From assembly GCA_036898135.1 (NCBI GenBank), contig CM072514.1:79611822-79675821 (forward strand): DNA of 64,000 nt. Direction: 5' to 3'. The position numbers and the translations under genes were made by a program. Below the pieces are notes generated by a model that did no database searches, was not told the origin of the DNA, and was given only the letters and a program-made list of their open reading frames with translations. Shown in pieces: positions 10,093-53,306 of this stretch. The stretch comes from Oncomelania hupensis. Taxonomy: Eukaryota > Mollusca > Gastropoda > Littorinimorpha > Pomatiopsidae. Position 1 is the stretch's first letter. The number at the start of each line of letters is the position of its first letter.

Positions 10093-10789
10093 GAGAGAGA
10101 GACTGAGAGAGAGAGAGAGTGAACAAGAGAACAGAAAAGAAGGGAAGAAGAAGAGGAAGAAGATGTGGAATGAGAAGAGAACGAACACCTTGTCTAACGC
10201 ATTGTTGAGATGACTGAAGTCTTTATTACATATGAAGTGTGTAATAACTACTAATGACATACAGACACATGCACTGGCATCCTCCAACAGTGACAAAGCC
10301 AACCATCCACCAATAACAGATGGGCCAGTCAACAGACAGAAACGTTACAATGATTGCACACAACTGCCCAGCGGACACCAAGAAAAAGGAAAACATTTCT
10401 TTTGGGCCCTAAACTGGGAACGTTCGGGCACTGCAGTTGGTTTGTTTGTTTTAGTTTTTTTTCGTTTTTGTGGAATGCAAGGTTTGGGTTTGCTGATTTA
10501 CATCTTCTTTCATCATTTCCTATCCACTTCTGCTTCTTCCCATAATACAGAGGTTATAAATCCCCCAAGTTGTTGACGCTGTGTTCGTTGGGACTTCTTG
10601 GGTTCTCATCCGAAAATTTTCCAGATCATTTACAGAGGTTGGGGAGATTTGCTACAATGTTTGGACTAGTACCAGAACAAGTACCATCTTCCACAACATT
10701 GGTCTGTTCTGCATGGTCTCTTTCAACCCACTTCTGCCAGCGTATGCATACATTTTTGTGGGTTTTTTCCCTCTCCGCTATGATTTTCT

Positions 10790-10880
10790 TTTTGGGTGTG
10801 TGAATGAGTGAGAATTGAGCTTTGAACTGATTTTTTGTATAGGGGAAAAAAGCGCTATATAAATATCCTTATGATTATTC
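10790..10880 (+). mobile_element. SINE/LINE 3'-tail fragment
   Basis: Contains gaatgagtgagaattgag and ends with aaagcgctatataaatatcc, the kind of 3' tail common to V-type SINEs and their LINE partners in animals (family knowledge). The upstream limit is not clear. Confidence 0.4.
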
Positions 10881-10979
10881 AGAACTAACCTTGCATGCAA
10901 GCAGTTCAAAAGTCTAACTCACTCTAAAGCTTTTGTGTACAAGTTTAAGTTAGTTAGTCATTGTTTATTACATTACACG

Positions 10980-11155
10980 ATTATTGCTTTAGGTCCAGCG
11001 GACTCTTCAGAGCCAAATCAGGACCAGTATAGCCGTATCAGGACCACAAAATCAAGACCACAACTTCGCTGAAACAGGACTAGTCATTGTTTATAGGGCC
11101 AAGCGGACTGCAGAGAGCCGTATCAGGACCACAACTCGTTTACAGGGTGGTCTAT
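10980..11155 (-). mobile_element. R4 repeat 3'-end fragment
   Basis: gctttaggtccagcggactc and gagccaaatcaggacc match the reverse complement of the tail-proximal end of the insertion at 40419-41120. The following sequence repeats ccgtatcaggaccacaa, which suggests a small internal duplication. Confidence 0.65.
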
Positions 11156-11159
11156 GACT

Positions 11160-14100
11160 AACGTTATCACAGTTGTTAAAATCCAACCCTTTTTTGGGGG
11201 GGTGTATCATACAATTCAAACAAGCAGATCAAAATATAAGGTAGCCTAAACTTGTTTTATTAGCTAAGACGGAATATTGGCAATACATAATTTACGGGAT
11301 ATTGGCCATACGCAATTTAAGTCGATTTAACAATGTTACTGAATCGGTGAGCTGCCATTCTCGTCATTCAGTCGAAAAAATTCCACTCGCTAATCTAAAC
11401 CTTTCATCAGTTCTAAAAGTAGATCCAATCCAACCGTTTAAGTAGTGGTAACAGTCATAATCCAATCCCTATTCTACGGGCCCAAACAAACGTCTTCTCA
11501 TACAAAAAAAAGAAAAAGAAAAGAAGAGAGGGCGGAGAGAAGAATGCGAAGACTTTACATCAAAGCAAGCACATGTGGTCAACACAAATCAATGTCATCT
11601 GCACAGTAGACAAAATCATCAACTTAATATCATCAATGAAATGGCGACCAACACAAACACCACAATGGTAGCATGTGGCTGGCATGATTCAGACAACGAT
11701 GCTTTGTGCAACACCAACTTCCACTGTTACTGTAACAATAGCAGAGTCCTATTACAATAGTCGAAAACAAAACAAACATCTGCATTAATGGTTCTCAGTT
11801 ACCTCTAGGAAACAATGCATGTTCTCCTTAATATAATTATTTTGACGCAGTGTGTCACAAACAGAATGAGGCGATGTCAGCATATTTTTGTTCAGCTAAA
11901 AAAAAAAAAAAAAAAAAATTATTTTATTCCATACCCCACGAAATGCATGTTAACCCTCTCTCCCTTTAGATCACATACATAGCCGTTATTTCTTAAATCT
12001 AGACAATTATAAAATACAAAAACAACTGGAATAAGAACATCAACGCAGCTCGTGTACTTTGATTCAAAACATTTATGCATAACCGTGATCTTACACTTGA
12101 CATTCTTGCATGGCAACTGACATTTTGTGTGTGTGTGTGTGTGTGAAGCCTACATTTGGTTTTGTTTTCACAGTGACGTTATACATTTATCTTCATCAAT
12201 GAGTGATTCAATGCAAACTTTGACAAAGCACCACCCCAAAACACCCTGTTCAGACATTTTGAGCATGTAAATTATACAAGTAAAGAAAATGTTACACTTG
12301 CAGCAGGGAAAAAGTAATATACATATAAATAAATAAAACCCCACTTCACATTTCAAAACTAGCCATGTGCACGCAAAAGCAACATTCATATTTCACAATG
12401 ATATGACTAGTAGTACAGACAGATAAAGCAATGGAAAAACAAATAGTTAATTAAATAAATACCAAAGAAAAGAAGGACCGACAGAAAGAAGAAGTGTTGA
12501 AACTCAGTAAACCAAAGAAATGAAAGTGAGGAATAGACACGTTAAAATTCAGAATGAAAGATAATAACATGGAACATTAGGAGCTGTACTGTACTGTAAA
12601 ATATACTAAAACATCATAGCCACTTTACATAGTTGGTCATGTTATGAACGAGATTAAAAATATATAAAAAAATTCATGCTAGCCATACAGTTAATAAAAC
12701 CCTGAGACCTCCAAAATGCAATTCACTTTCATTTCATTTGTGGCAATCTTATTGTAAAAATGTAAATCAAATGTTGATTATCAAATATTTTTCTCCTACA
12801 AAACACAATTGTTCAACAGTACTCTACACTACATGTGATCTACACTTTTTACCCCCCATCAAACTCACTCTGTCCGGTAACTGTAATATATTCCGCTAAA
12901 TAGACCTTTTTTTTTTTTAAAAAGAGGTGAGAAGTCTTCATTGAAATGCAGTTACAGAGATCACAGTAGAGTAGATTTATTTTTCTCATATAAATCATAC
13001 GCCACATTTTCTCTGTACCAGACTTTTCTGCACATAATTTTCAACCATGACATTATTCCGAGATGGGGGAAAATGATCTATACAAACAGAAAAAAACAAT
13101 AAACCTGTGCCACGAACTATATTTTTCCGATACTTATTACCTCGAGGAGTTATGGTCCCTTCACATGAGCATCACAGCAAAGCGAATGAACACACAAAAG
13201 CGTTCGAATGAACGTCACACAGCGTGTTCACTACATTTTGATGAGGGGTGGGACGCGATTTCCATAGCTTACAAAAACTTAGTTTGGGACATTATTCTTC
13301 TAGACTATTATGGAGAAGAAGAAGGAGGTTCACAACTGTAAAGAAACTTTGATCTATTACTGAAAAAAAAAGTCCTCAACCCATTTTGTTTCATTAAATT
13401 AAGATTTAAGAGAGCAACAGAGAAACTAAGGTTATTAAAAAAACAAAAACAAAAAAAACCCAAGGACAAAACAAAGTGAAATAATTGACATTCTGAACAT
13501 GCAGGCAGATTTTGAACCCCTTTTGGCCTAGTTTGGACCCGGATAGATAACAGACAAATCGAGCGATGAATGATTTTTGTTCAAGCTCCAGTCAGATCCA
13601 AACGTTCAATAATTTTAAAAAAGCCACACAAACATGAGCACAAAGAACCAGAATAAAGCCATCAGGGTAATCATAGGTTGTCTAAAACATAAATGCACAC
13701 ACAGTACTAAACACAAATGCATACAGTATCTAACACAAATGCACACACAGTACCTCTTTGGCAGAAAATGTAACCCTTAAGAGCACAATAAATTATGGTA
13801 AAAATGCAATGACCCATGTAAATGATAATAATAATTCGTTAGAATAAAAACGTCCAGATCATGCTGTCTCCTCAGATACTTTTTTTGCGTTCAGGCATGA
13901 GAACAGATCTGTTTACAGCAACACCAAAACATTAAGCACACAATTGGTCTGGAATCAGAATGAAAGATGCATTTGAGCTGAAGTTTGATAGTTGTGCATA
14001 TTATGAAAGAGCGTGCGGGTCCATGTGTATGCCCTAGCATGCGTTTGTATGTGATAACAATTGTGTGAAGAGTGCATGCATATATTTGTACTCTTGCATG

Positions 14101-16950
14101 TGTATCTGAATGCATGTGGTGGTTTTGGGTGCAGGCGTCTTGCATGCGTCATATAGTATTGTTGTTGAACAAAAGGTGACCACTGCATGAACAGAAGAAG
14201 AGCGTGAGAAAAACATGATAGGTATCAAAAATTAAACAAAAAACTGCATGCTGGCAAGCTGGTGTAGACGAGTCAGAATGTTTGTTCAGACATGAGAAGC
14301 GCAACATGGAATATTTACAAAACAGCATTTGTACGCACGTGGTGAAGAAAAGAACAGAGAAAACAATCGCAATCTGCCTGCTCTGCAGCCATCTCTTTCC
14401 AAAAAGCCAACAAAATCCCTATCCACCAAAAAGCATGAGCCTTTGCTCCATGCATTTGCAGTCACTACCAAAGGTCAGCTTCCCAAGGCCAACCGACAAC
14501 AGTAAAATATTGATAACAATGGAGATGATGTTCGTTTAATGAAGACAACATGTGGGTGAGAATGGTGCTGAAGATGATAATATGGTTAACAAATACAAGC
14601 GCCTAGTGGCAAGCATTCTTTGTAGGTGGAGGGAAACAAGACAACAAAAGCTGGGGTTACAGTTGACACACAAACACACATGCCAACAAGTGTACGCTAT
14701 ATTGATGACAATTAACTCCATTCAAAACACAGCAAGAAGATGAACCAATCACAATTCTAACAACAGCAAACCTTCAAAACAATTTCATTTCCCATCTTCT
14801 TAGCATGTTTATCTTCTCCATGGAAAGCTTTACACGTTTTAGTACATGGTTACAAAAACAAAAATTAAGATCTTCATTAAATCATGATGTTTGTTCATTG
14901 TTACAAAGCACATACACCCAATCACGCATTTGTTCATACCCTTCGGAGATTCTGTCTGGAAGAAAAGCGGCGTCGACAGACAGCTAAAGTAAAACAGATC
15001 AGCAGGGAACACACAACAGGCACTGATCTCACTGGTGTCGAAAGCATACAAACAGTTCATATTCAATTCAACCTACCTCTCTACACATGGAAACAATGAG
15101 CACTCTTCGCTGAGGCTGCCAGATCAAGCTCCTTGTTCTTCACAAACAAAAGAATGTGTGCGCGAGCAAATCTAACAACAAACTGTAGCGCTTTGTGCAG
15201 CTAAGCTATCGCGCTACTTCCTACAAAACAGTGGTATCCCAGTACACATATTATTTGGCTGAATGTGTAGTGGGGACTACTTATACATTCACACTAAATA
15301 AAAACATGGGTGTAAAAAAACCAACACACGTACAGATCTACAGCCTGTCATGCACCAAATATTATTATTATTATTATAATTACACCGAGACTTGTATTGT
15401 CCCTTCTGAGAGTGTTTGCTCCAGAACAGTGTCGAGTGTGAACGGTTCTCAATCAACCCACTAGAGGGGACAATACGATACCGAGTATGGTAAACGCCAT
15501 ACAAACACGAGGTGTGCAATTCTTGTGAAGCTCATTGCTCTCTGGACACCTGCCATTGCCGAACAAACCAAGCCAGCCATTTTGACTTTCAATACGGGAG
15601 TGAGGTCTTGGGAGGGAAGGGAGAAGTGCTAGAGAGGGGGTAATGGAGAGGATGGAGGACACATTTCCGGACACTGGGCAAGGTAGGGTAAATACAGCAG
15701 TATACATTATAATTACGGCTGACTGAACGCTTGTTCCTGGTCTCAACGTCAGCCTGGCACAAGCTTTGTACAACACACACACATGGGGCAATGCTGTGAT
15801 CAGAGAACGACAGAGAGGGAGGGAGGGGAGTGAGGGGAAATCAAACAAATGAAAAGGGAAAACAGACAATGAATATGCTAAATGTGGAGTTCAATTATAC
15901 AATAACACACCAAATAAAAATGTCTGGAGGCTGTCAGGGCAACTCCATTGCTAGATGACGTTGCACTAGAACTCAAGATTCTGTTTGCGAATTGATTGTT
16001 GTTTTGTCAGATGTGGAGAATGGGTGACGACGAGAGAAGAATGTCGATTTCTCATTGGCCAGCAAGGAGCATGATTATGGGTGACATAAAGATGAAAAGA
16101 TCTCCCTCCCAACGGTGGATTTCTGACAGCTACAGTCTGTTGTGTGTATCGTGAGTGGTTGAGCAGTCATACTGGTGGTTTCCCCCTGAAAAGAACCACA
16201 ACACCTGTTTATTCAAGCAATTTAGGTTAACATTCGCGATACAATCATTGTTCTTTATATATATATATATATGGTTTTAGTTCCCTAGAGGATATAATCT
16301 ACTAAGGATTATATTTATTCAAGATGCTGCCATTTAACTCAAGCCCCAATTCTTTAAGCTAGACAACACAAACGTTTTGTCTCCCCCCTTATTCTTCTTA
16401 TGTAGTGCCTTTAGCAGTTCACAGAATCAGTAGTTCTTCTAGTTCACGTGCAGACCAATTTTGCAGTCTCCCAACAAAAGGAATATTCATTTTTCTGCCA
16501 TGTATTCAAATATCGGGAGAGGAGAATTTTCTGTAGTTTATCTTCCTTATATAGCTCAAAAGCCGCTGTAGGTGCTGGCCCAAACAGGATCTAAATCCAG
16601 CCGCCAGATTGTAGAATGAATCAAACAAATGGAGTTTGTTCTGTTTTGTTTGGATTCCAAATCAATAATTCTATCTCTACAACACTTAGAACTGTAACCA
16701 AGACACGTTTGAAATCAACTGTGGGGCAAAATCATCGCTTACATTACATTTTGAACAAGGACAAGTTGGGCAATTTGTTTTATGCACGTATATATGCATA
16801 TGTTTGCGAAAGTTTAAAATTATGTTATGATTAAAAGACTTTAAATAAAAAAAATCTAAAACCTGGAAAATAAAATCTTGTTTTAGGGTTGGGTACATGT
16901 CATCAGACCTTTGGGGCTTTTTTACAAAATCTATAAGCGTTGACTTACTG
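11160..16950. other. No gene recognised; GNAI 3' UTR and/or intergenic
   Basis: AT-rich sequence downstream of the GNAI stop codon (minus strand). I see no coding exon and almost no recognisable transposon, a contrast with the flanks. It holds a 21-bp poly-A at 11900-11920, a (TG)n at 12127-12145, an (ATT)n at 15359-15377 and an (AT)n at 16257-16272. Minus-strand AATAAA motifs exist (for example the reverse complements of tttatt near 16208 and 16313), but the true polyadenylation site cannot be chosen from sequence alone. The 92-codon open frame at 13063-13341 has no family resemblance. Confidence 0.5.
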
Positions 16951-49178
<32,228 letters not shown>

Positions 49179-49440
49179 CTTGAATGATCGGAAAAGCACA
49201 AAACAAACACACACAAAAACAAGTTGGGTCTTGTCACAAACAGATGGGTTAATTTATAGTTCTGTAAATCCGAGTAGGTATGATCCAATGCATCCAGGAA
49301 ACTGTTTTTAATCCAACGTTTTAACACACAAGTCAGGCTTCTCGCCCGTCATCCGGCGACTGCTTTTCTCTCCGCATGAATTTGAAGGAGTTGCCCGGAT
49401 GAAGTATGTGCGCATGCGCATTCCTTGTACAGTTTGAACC
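49179..49440 (-). promoter_or_regulatory. GNAI 5' UTR/promoter region with NRF-1 site
   Basis: The palindrome TGCGCATGCGCA at 49409-49420 is a perfect match to the NRF-1 consensus. It sits about 230 bp upstream of the start codon in CpG-richer sequence (for example 'gccggatgacgggcgag' on the minus strand). The transcription start itself was not located. Confidence 0.55.
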
Positions 49441-49974
49441 GTCTGCTAGGACCATGGACAATAATTATTGTTGGTCCATGTCTAGGACCACGCAACTTCG
49501 ATTGTCTTTTGAGACCTATTGTTGAAAGCATGAAACTCAACATTCATGAATCACGAGCTAAGAACTATTTAAAGAGCACAGTAATGACTATTACAGAAAA
49601 AAGACAAGCAGTATCTTTTTTTTCTTTTCTACAGTGCAATTTAACAAGAAAATTGATTATTTTCGACATAGAAATTTACAAAGTGTGCGTGGACATGTAA
49701 AGTAAAATTAGAATATGGGATCTTTAGAGATTGACCTCTGCATGGTGTGTGAGACGCTGGCAGCATTCATATTGTAAATATAAAGTAAATACGTAATTAA
49801 AATTTTAAAAAACCCATTTGAAATAATTCATAAACCATATTAAAAAAAAAAAATATAATATTTTTAAATGAGAAAAAATACTTAAATTATTTACTACTAA
49901 CATAAAATTATGATAAGTGTAAGCCAAAACTGGCACGTGATGTGCAACATATTACTATCCCATGTACACTTATA

Positions 49975-50562
49975 TATATCCTACCCTATCCTATCCCGTA
50001 ACTTAAAAGTCGTTGGGGCACCACAGATATCGTCCAACCAGCGTACACCATCTTCTTGTCCTCAGTGAACCTTCGTGGCTTCGATCAGTATCAAGCCAGT
50101 CCATTCTCGAATGTTGCCCACCCCCCACACTCCCACCTCTTTTCTGCCTCCCTCTTCTTCTGTCTCTTTGCACCGTGCCTTGCAGGGTGGTCTTTGCAAG
50201 GTCTGATGCTCTGGTGACGTAGCCATACTATCGGAGTTTCCGTTTCTTCACCACTGTGAGCATGTCATCGCGTTAATTGTCCAATGGCTGCATGGTGTGA
50301 TGGTCTGTCGGACTTTGTCGTTGGTGATGTGTTGGTTATATGAAATGATCCAGAAGTCTTCTGTGGCACCAAAGAGTTTAGTAAAAAATAATAAACTCTT
50401 TGTTGGCACCTCACCTCCATGCTTTGAATTCTTCTTCTTTTTTTGGGGTGGGGGTGGGGGGTGGGGTCCATGTTTCGCAAGCGTATAGGAAGATGGAGAT
50501 TACAAGGGAGCGCAGCTATATATGCAGCCTTACTTGGAGTGTAGACTGATGGTCCTGTCTTT
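49975..50562 (-). mobile_element. RTE-like LINE, sense 3' half of a 5'-inverted insertion
   Basis: The minus strand runs from 'ccatttggaaagacaggacc' (thumb region) to the (GGATA)-type tail at about 49975-50000. Frames are broken, by a 33-bp hairpin insertion at 50371-50403 among others. Its 5' end abuts the plus-strand segment that starts at 50567. Confidence 0.85.
50371..50403. mobile_element. 33-bp hairpin insertion with 7-bp direct repeats
   Basis: aaagagttta...taaactcttt (arms 50371-50380 and 50392-50401) interrupts the RTE sequence and is bracketed by tggcacc at 50364-50370 and 50404-50410. No family known to me. Confidence 0.5.
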
Positions 50563-50566
50563 CCAA

Positions 50567-52404
50567 ATGGACAAGAACAACAGCATGAAGTCTGGACAAG
50601 AATAACAGCAAGTACCAGACTGTGAAGCGGCTGACAAGTGTTTAAACAGCCAAAGGTCTCCACGATCCCAAGCAAGGCTGGCATATGCCTTACAGAAGAA
50701 CAAGAAGTCTTGGATAGATGGACAGAGTACTGCTCTGACCTTTACAACCACACACCAAACGGAGACCCATCAGTTCTAGCATGTCCCCAGAACAGAGAAG
50801 AAGAAGAAATCATCTTAATTCTTCTAGAAGAATTCAGTTGAGTCAGCAGTGCAATTGCTGAAGAAGGGGAAGTCAGCGGGAGTGGACAACATCACCGCAG
50901 AATTGCTTTAATTCAAGGAGAAGGAGAAGCTATGATTGACGCCCTCACCACTATCAGTAAAAAGATCTGGCAGACTGGAGAGTGACCTACACCATGGACC
51001 CATGCAGTCGCTTGTTGTCACTCGCGATCTTTCGAAAAAGAGTTAACCTTCATGAGTGTAAAAATTACCGCACCATCAGCCTCACCAGCCATCTCAGCAA
51101 AGGTCCTAATGAGAAAAGAATACTCATCAGGTTGAAACCCCAAGCTCAACAAATCATAGGTGATCGAAGAGCAAGCAGGATTGAGGGCAGGGCGAAGTAC
51201 CACTGAACAGATTTTCAACCTCAGAATAATTTGCAAGAAATACCTACAGCACCAACAACATCTACGAGGGCAGTCCGAACCTCACCGCCCGATGGTGCCA
51301 GTACCGCAAGAGCAATTTACTATCGTGTAGTAGCCTACATTCTCGTAGACGGCTACTGTCGAAATTTCAGCCGGATCGGACTCGTAGTTTTTATTTTGAC
51401 CGCGTGTGGAAGCGGGCGTGTCCGCGGATTTTAGAAAAGTGGAAAAAGAGCAATATCAATCGGTGATTTGATTCTTGGGCTACTAACTGCTGCCACATCC
51501 ACCGTATTCTCCAGATTTGGCCCCGTGCGACTTCTTTTTGTTTCCAAACTTGAAAAAGTCACTCGCCGGGCAGAAATTTTAGTCGAATGAGGGGAGGGGG
51601 GGGGGGGGTCATCGCCGCCACGGAGGCCTACTTTGCAGACCTCGAGAAAACCTATTTTTCAGACAGGTTAAAGAAGTTGGAGCATCGCTGGGTCAAGTGA
51701 CTCGAACTAAAAGGATACTATATTAAAAAATAAATCGCCACTTTTTCAAAATTCTCGTTTTTCTTTTGTAGGCTAAGTACTTATCGACCCCCCCCCCCCC
51801 CCTCTCGTATATGTGTTTGTAGACTTCATGAAAGTGTTTGACCAAGTCTGGCATATGCAGCTCTGTTGGCAACCGTGAGAGTGTACAACATCAGCCGTAA
51901 CATTATTGAAGTCATCAGAACTCTGTATGACAAGGCTATCAGTGCAGTCCAACAGTGCCATTGGGAACTGTTTCAGAACAACAATCGGCTTGCGTCAAGG
52001 AGGCCTACTCTCTCCAACACTCTTCAACATCTTCCTAGAGCGCATCATGTTAGGTGCCCTTGCAGATCACGAAACATAGGGGGTAGAGCAGTCTCCAACC
52101 TCCGTTTTGCGAATGACATTGATGGATTGGCTGTAGAGGAACAGGAACTTGAATAACTGGTACAGGCTTGACACCACCTCCAGAGCCTATGGAATGGAAA
52201 TAAGTGCAGAGAAGACCAAAATTATGACCAACAACACCAATGGCATTAACACGGACATCAAAGACCAAGGCCAATCCCTCAACACAATGCATAGATTCAA
52301 ATATTTAGGAGCCATTGTTCCAGACAATGGGTCCCGACAAGAAGTCCTCTCCAGGATCGCACAAACAACTGCTGCCCTGACAAGGTTGAAGCTCATTTGG
52401 AAAT
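50567..52404 (+). mobile_element. RTE-like LINE, inverted 5' part of the same insertion
   Basis: The plus strand carries, in order, the pre-RT region (TEEQEVLDRWTEYCSDLYN), 'KKGKSAGVDN'-like remnants, the RAGRSTTEQIFNLRIICKKY block, then (after the mariner) FVDFMKVFDQVW, the IGLRQGGLLSP-like region, RFANDIDG and YLGAIVPDNG. It ends at 'aagctcatttggaaa' (52404). That end point is where the minus-strand half (49975-50562) starts. Many stops and frameshifts; not functional. Confidence 0.85.
51265..51807 (+). mobile_element. Mariner transposon, internally deleted, nested in RTE
   Basis: Inserted at a TA (51263-51264, duplicated at 51808-51809) so that removing it restores the RTE sequence catcTAtatgtg. 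The left end is cgagggcagtccgaac and the right end ctctcg, preceded by a C run. Coding remnants include PHPPYSPDLAPCDFFLFP (mariner transposase motif near the last catalytic Asp), then AYFADLEKTYF and RWVK. About 540 bp versus the usual ~1.3 kb, with frameshifts and G/C homopolymers, so it is dead. Confidence 0.85.
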
Positions 52405-52848
52405 ACGTATATAGATCTCGAGTAAGAGAAAATAATGAGGAATTCATGCATAATAACAGAAATGAAGAATAAATAATTATTGTGAAATATAAATAAATTA
52501 AAAGAAACAAAAAGAAAGATAAAAAGAAAGAAAGAATTAAAGACTTGAAGGATTGCCCTTTTAAAGAGAATATTTTGTATCATCCATTGTGGAGGCAAAT
52601 ATTTATGCATTAATTTAATTATTTTTTGTTAATTCTTCTTCTTCTTCTTCTTCTTCTTCTTCTTCTTCTTCTTCTTCTTCTTCTTCTTCTTCTTCTTCTT
52701 CTTCTTCTTCTTCTTCATAGTAGTAGTAGTAGTATAGTAGTAGTAACAGTAGTAGTAGTAGCAGCAGTAGTAGTAGTAGCAGAAGTAGTAGTATGTTGTA
52801 TAGATATAAGTAGTATAGTAATTAACTATATAGTATTGTACTAGTTAT

Positions 52849-52882
<34 letters not shown>

Positions 52883-52900
52883 AAGCAGATCCGATCCACA
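52405..52900. repeat. (CTT)n, (TAG)n and (TTG)n microsatellites
   Basis: A (ctt)n run at about 52632-52718, a tag-rich run at 52719-52795 and a ttg run at 52848-52882, between the RTE and the TBC1D22 promoter. No gene. Confidence 0.9.
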
Positions 52901-53039
52901 TTTAGGAGTTATAAGAAATGTTAAAATGAGTTTCGTTTACTTTCGATGACTACGGTTTTATACTCTTCCACTATATTTGAAGGATTCACAAAAAACTTTC
53001 TTAGGTTCTAAACAAGTCGCGACAGTGACCCTTTCACTC

Positions 53040-53226
53040 AAACAACCGGAAATTAAATTTGTAAAATTGCGGGTGAAGGTCAATGCTGCACTGCGCATGC
53101 GTCTTCATCAGGTCGGCCATGTCGACAACAAAATTGTGGCAGCTGAAGTTTCTCTTTATTCCACGATGAACAGTTATGTGGATGGAATAATATTCTGAAC
53201 TTTTTCCAAGTATTTGAATTCTAGAC
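53040..53226 (+). promoter_or_regulatory. TBC1D22 promoter/5' UTR with NRF-1-like and ETS-like motifs
   Basis: ACCGGAAAT at about 53045-53053 fits an ETS core, and ctgcgcatgcgtc at about 53091-53103 is one mismatch from the NRF-1 consensus, roughly 130 bp before the ATG. Inferred housekeeping-type promoter. The transcription start is not determined. Confidence 0.45.
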
Positions 53227-53306
53227 ATGACGAGCACGAGCTCCGCATCGTCAACACGTGACGGCAAGGCAGGATTCTGGAAAAAAAATGCCAGTGTTCC
53301 TGGGAG
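53227..53306 (+). CDS. TBC1D22: TBC1D22 exon 1
   Basis: 80 nt. MTSTSSASSTRDGKAGFWKK then NASVPG; corresponds to the FWKRSAKLPG-type start of vertebrate TBC1D22. Donor GGAG|GTGTGT; overhang AG joins T of exon 2 (Ser). Confidence 0.88.

Noticed and set aside
13063..13341. 92-codon ORF as a gene
   Set aside because: No family motif, no splice or promoter support, and composition like the surroundings.
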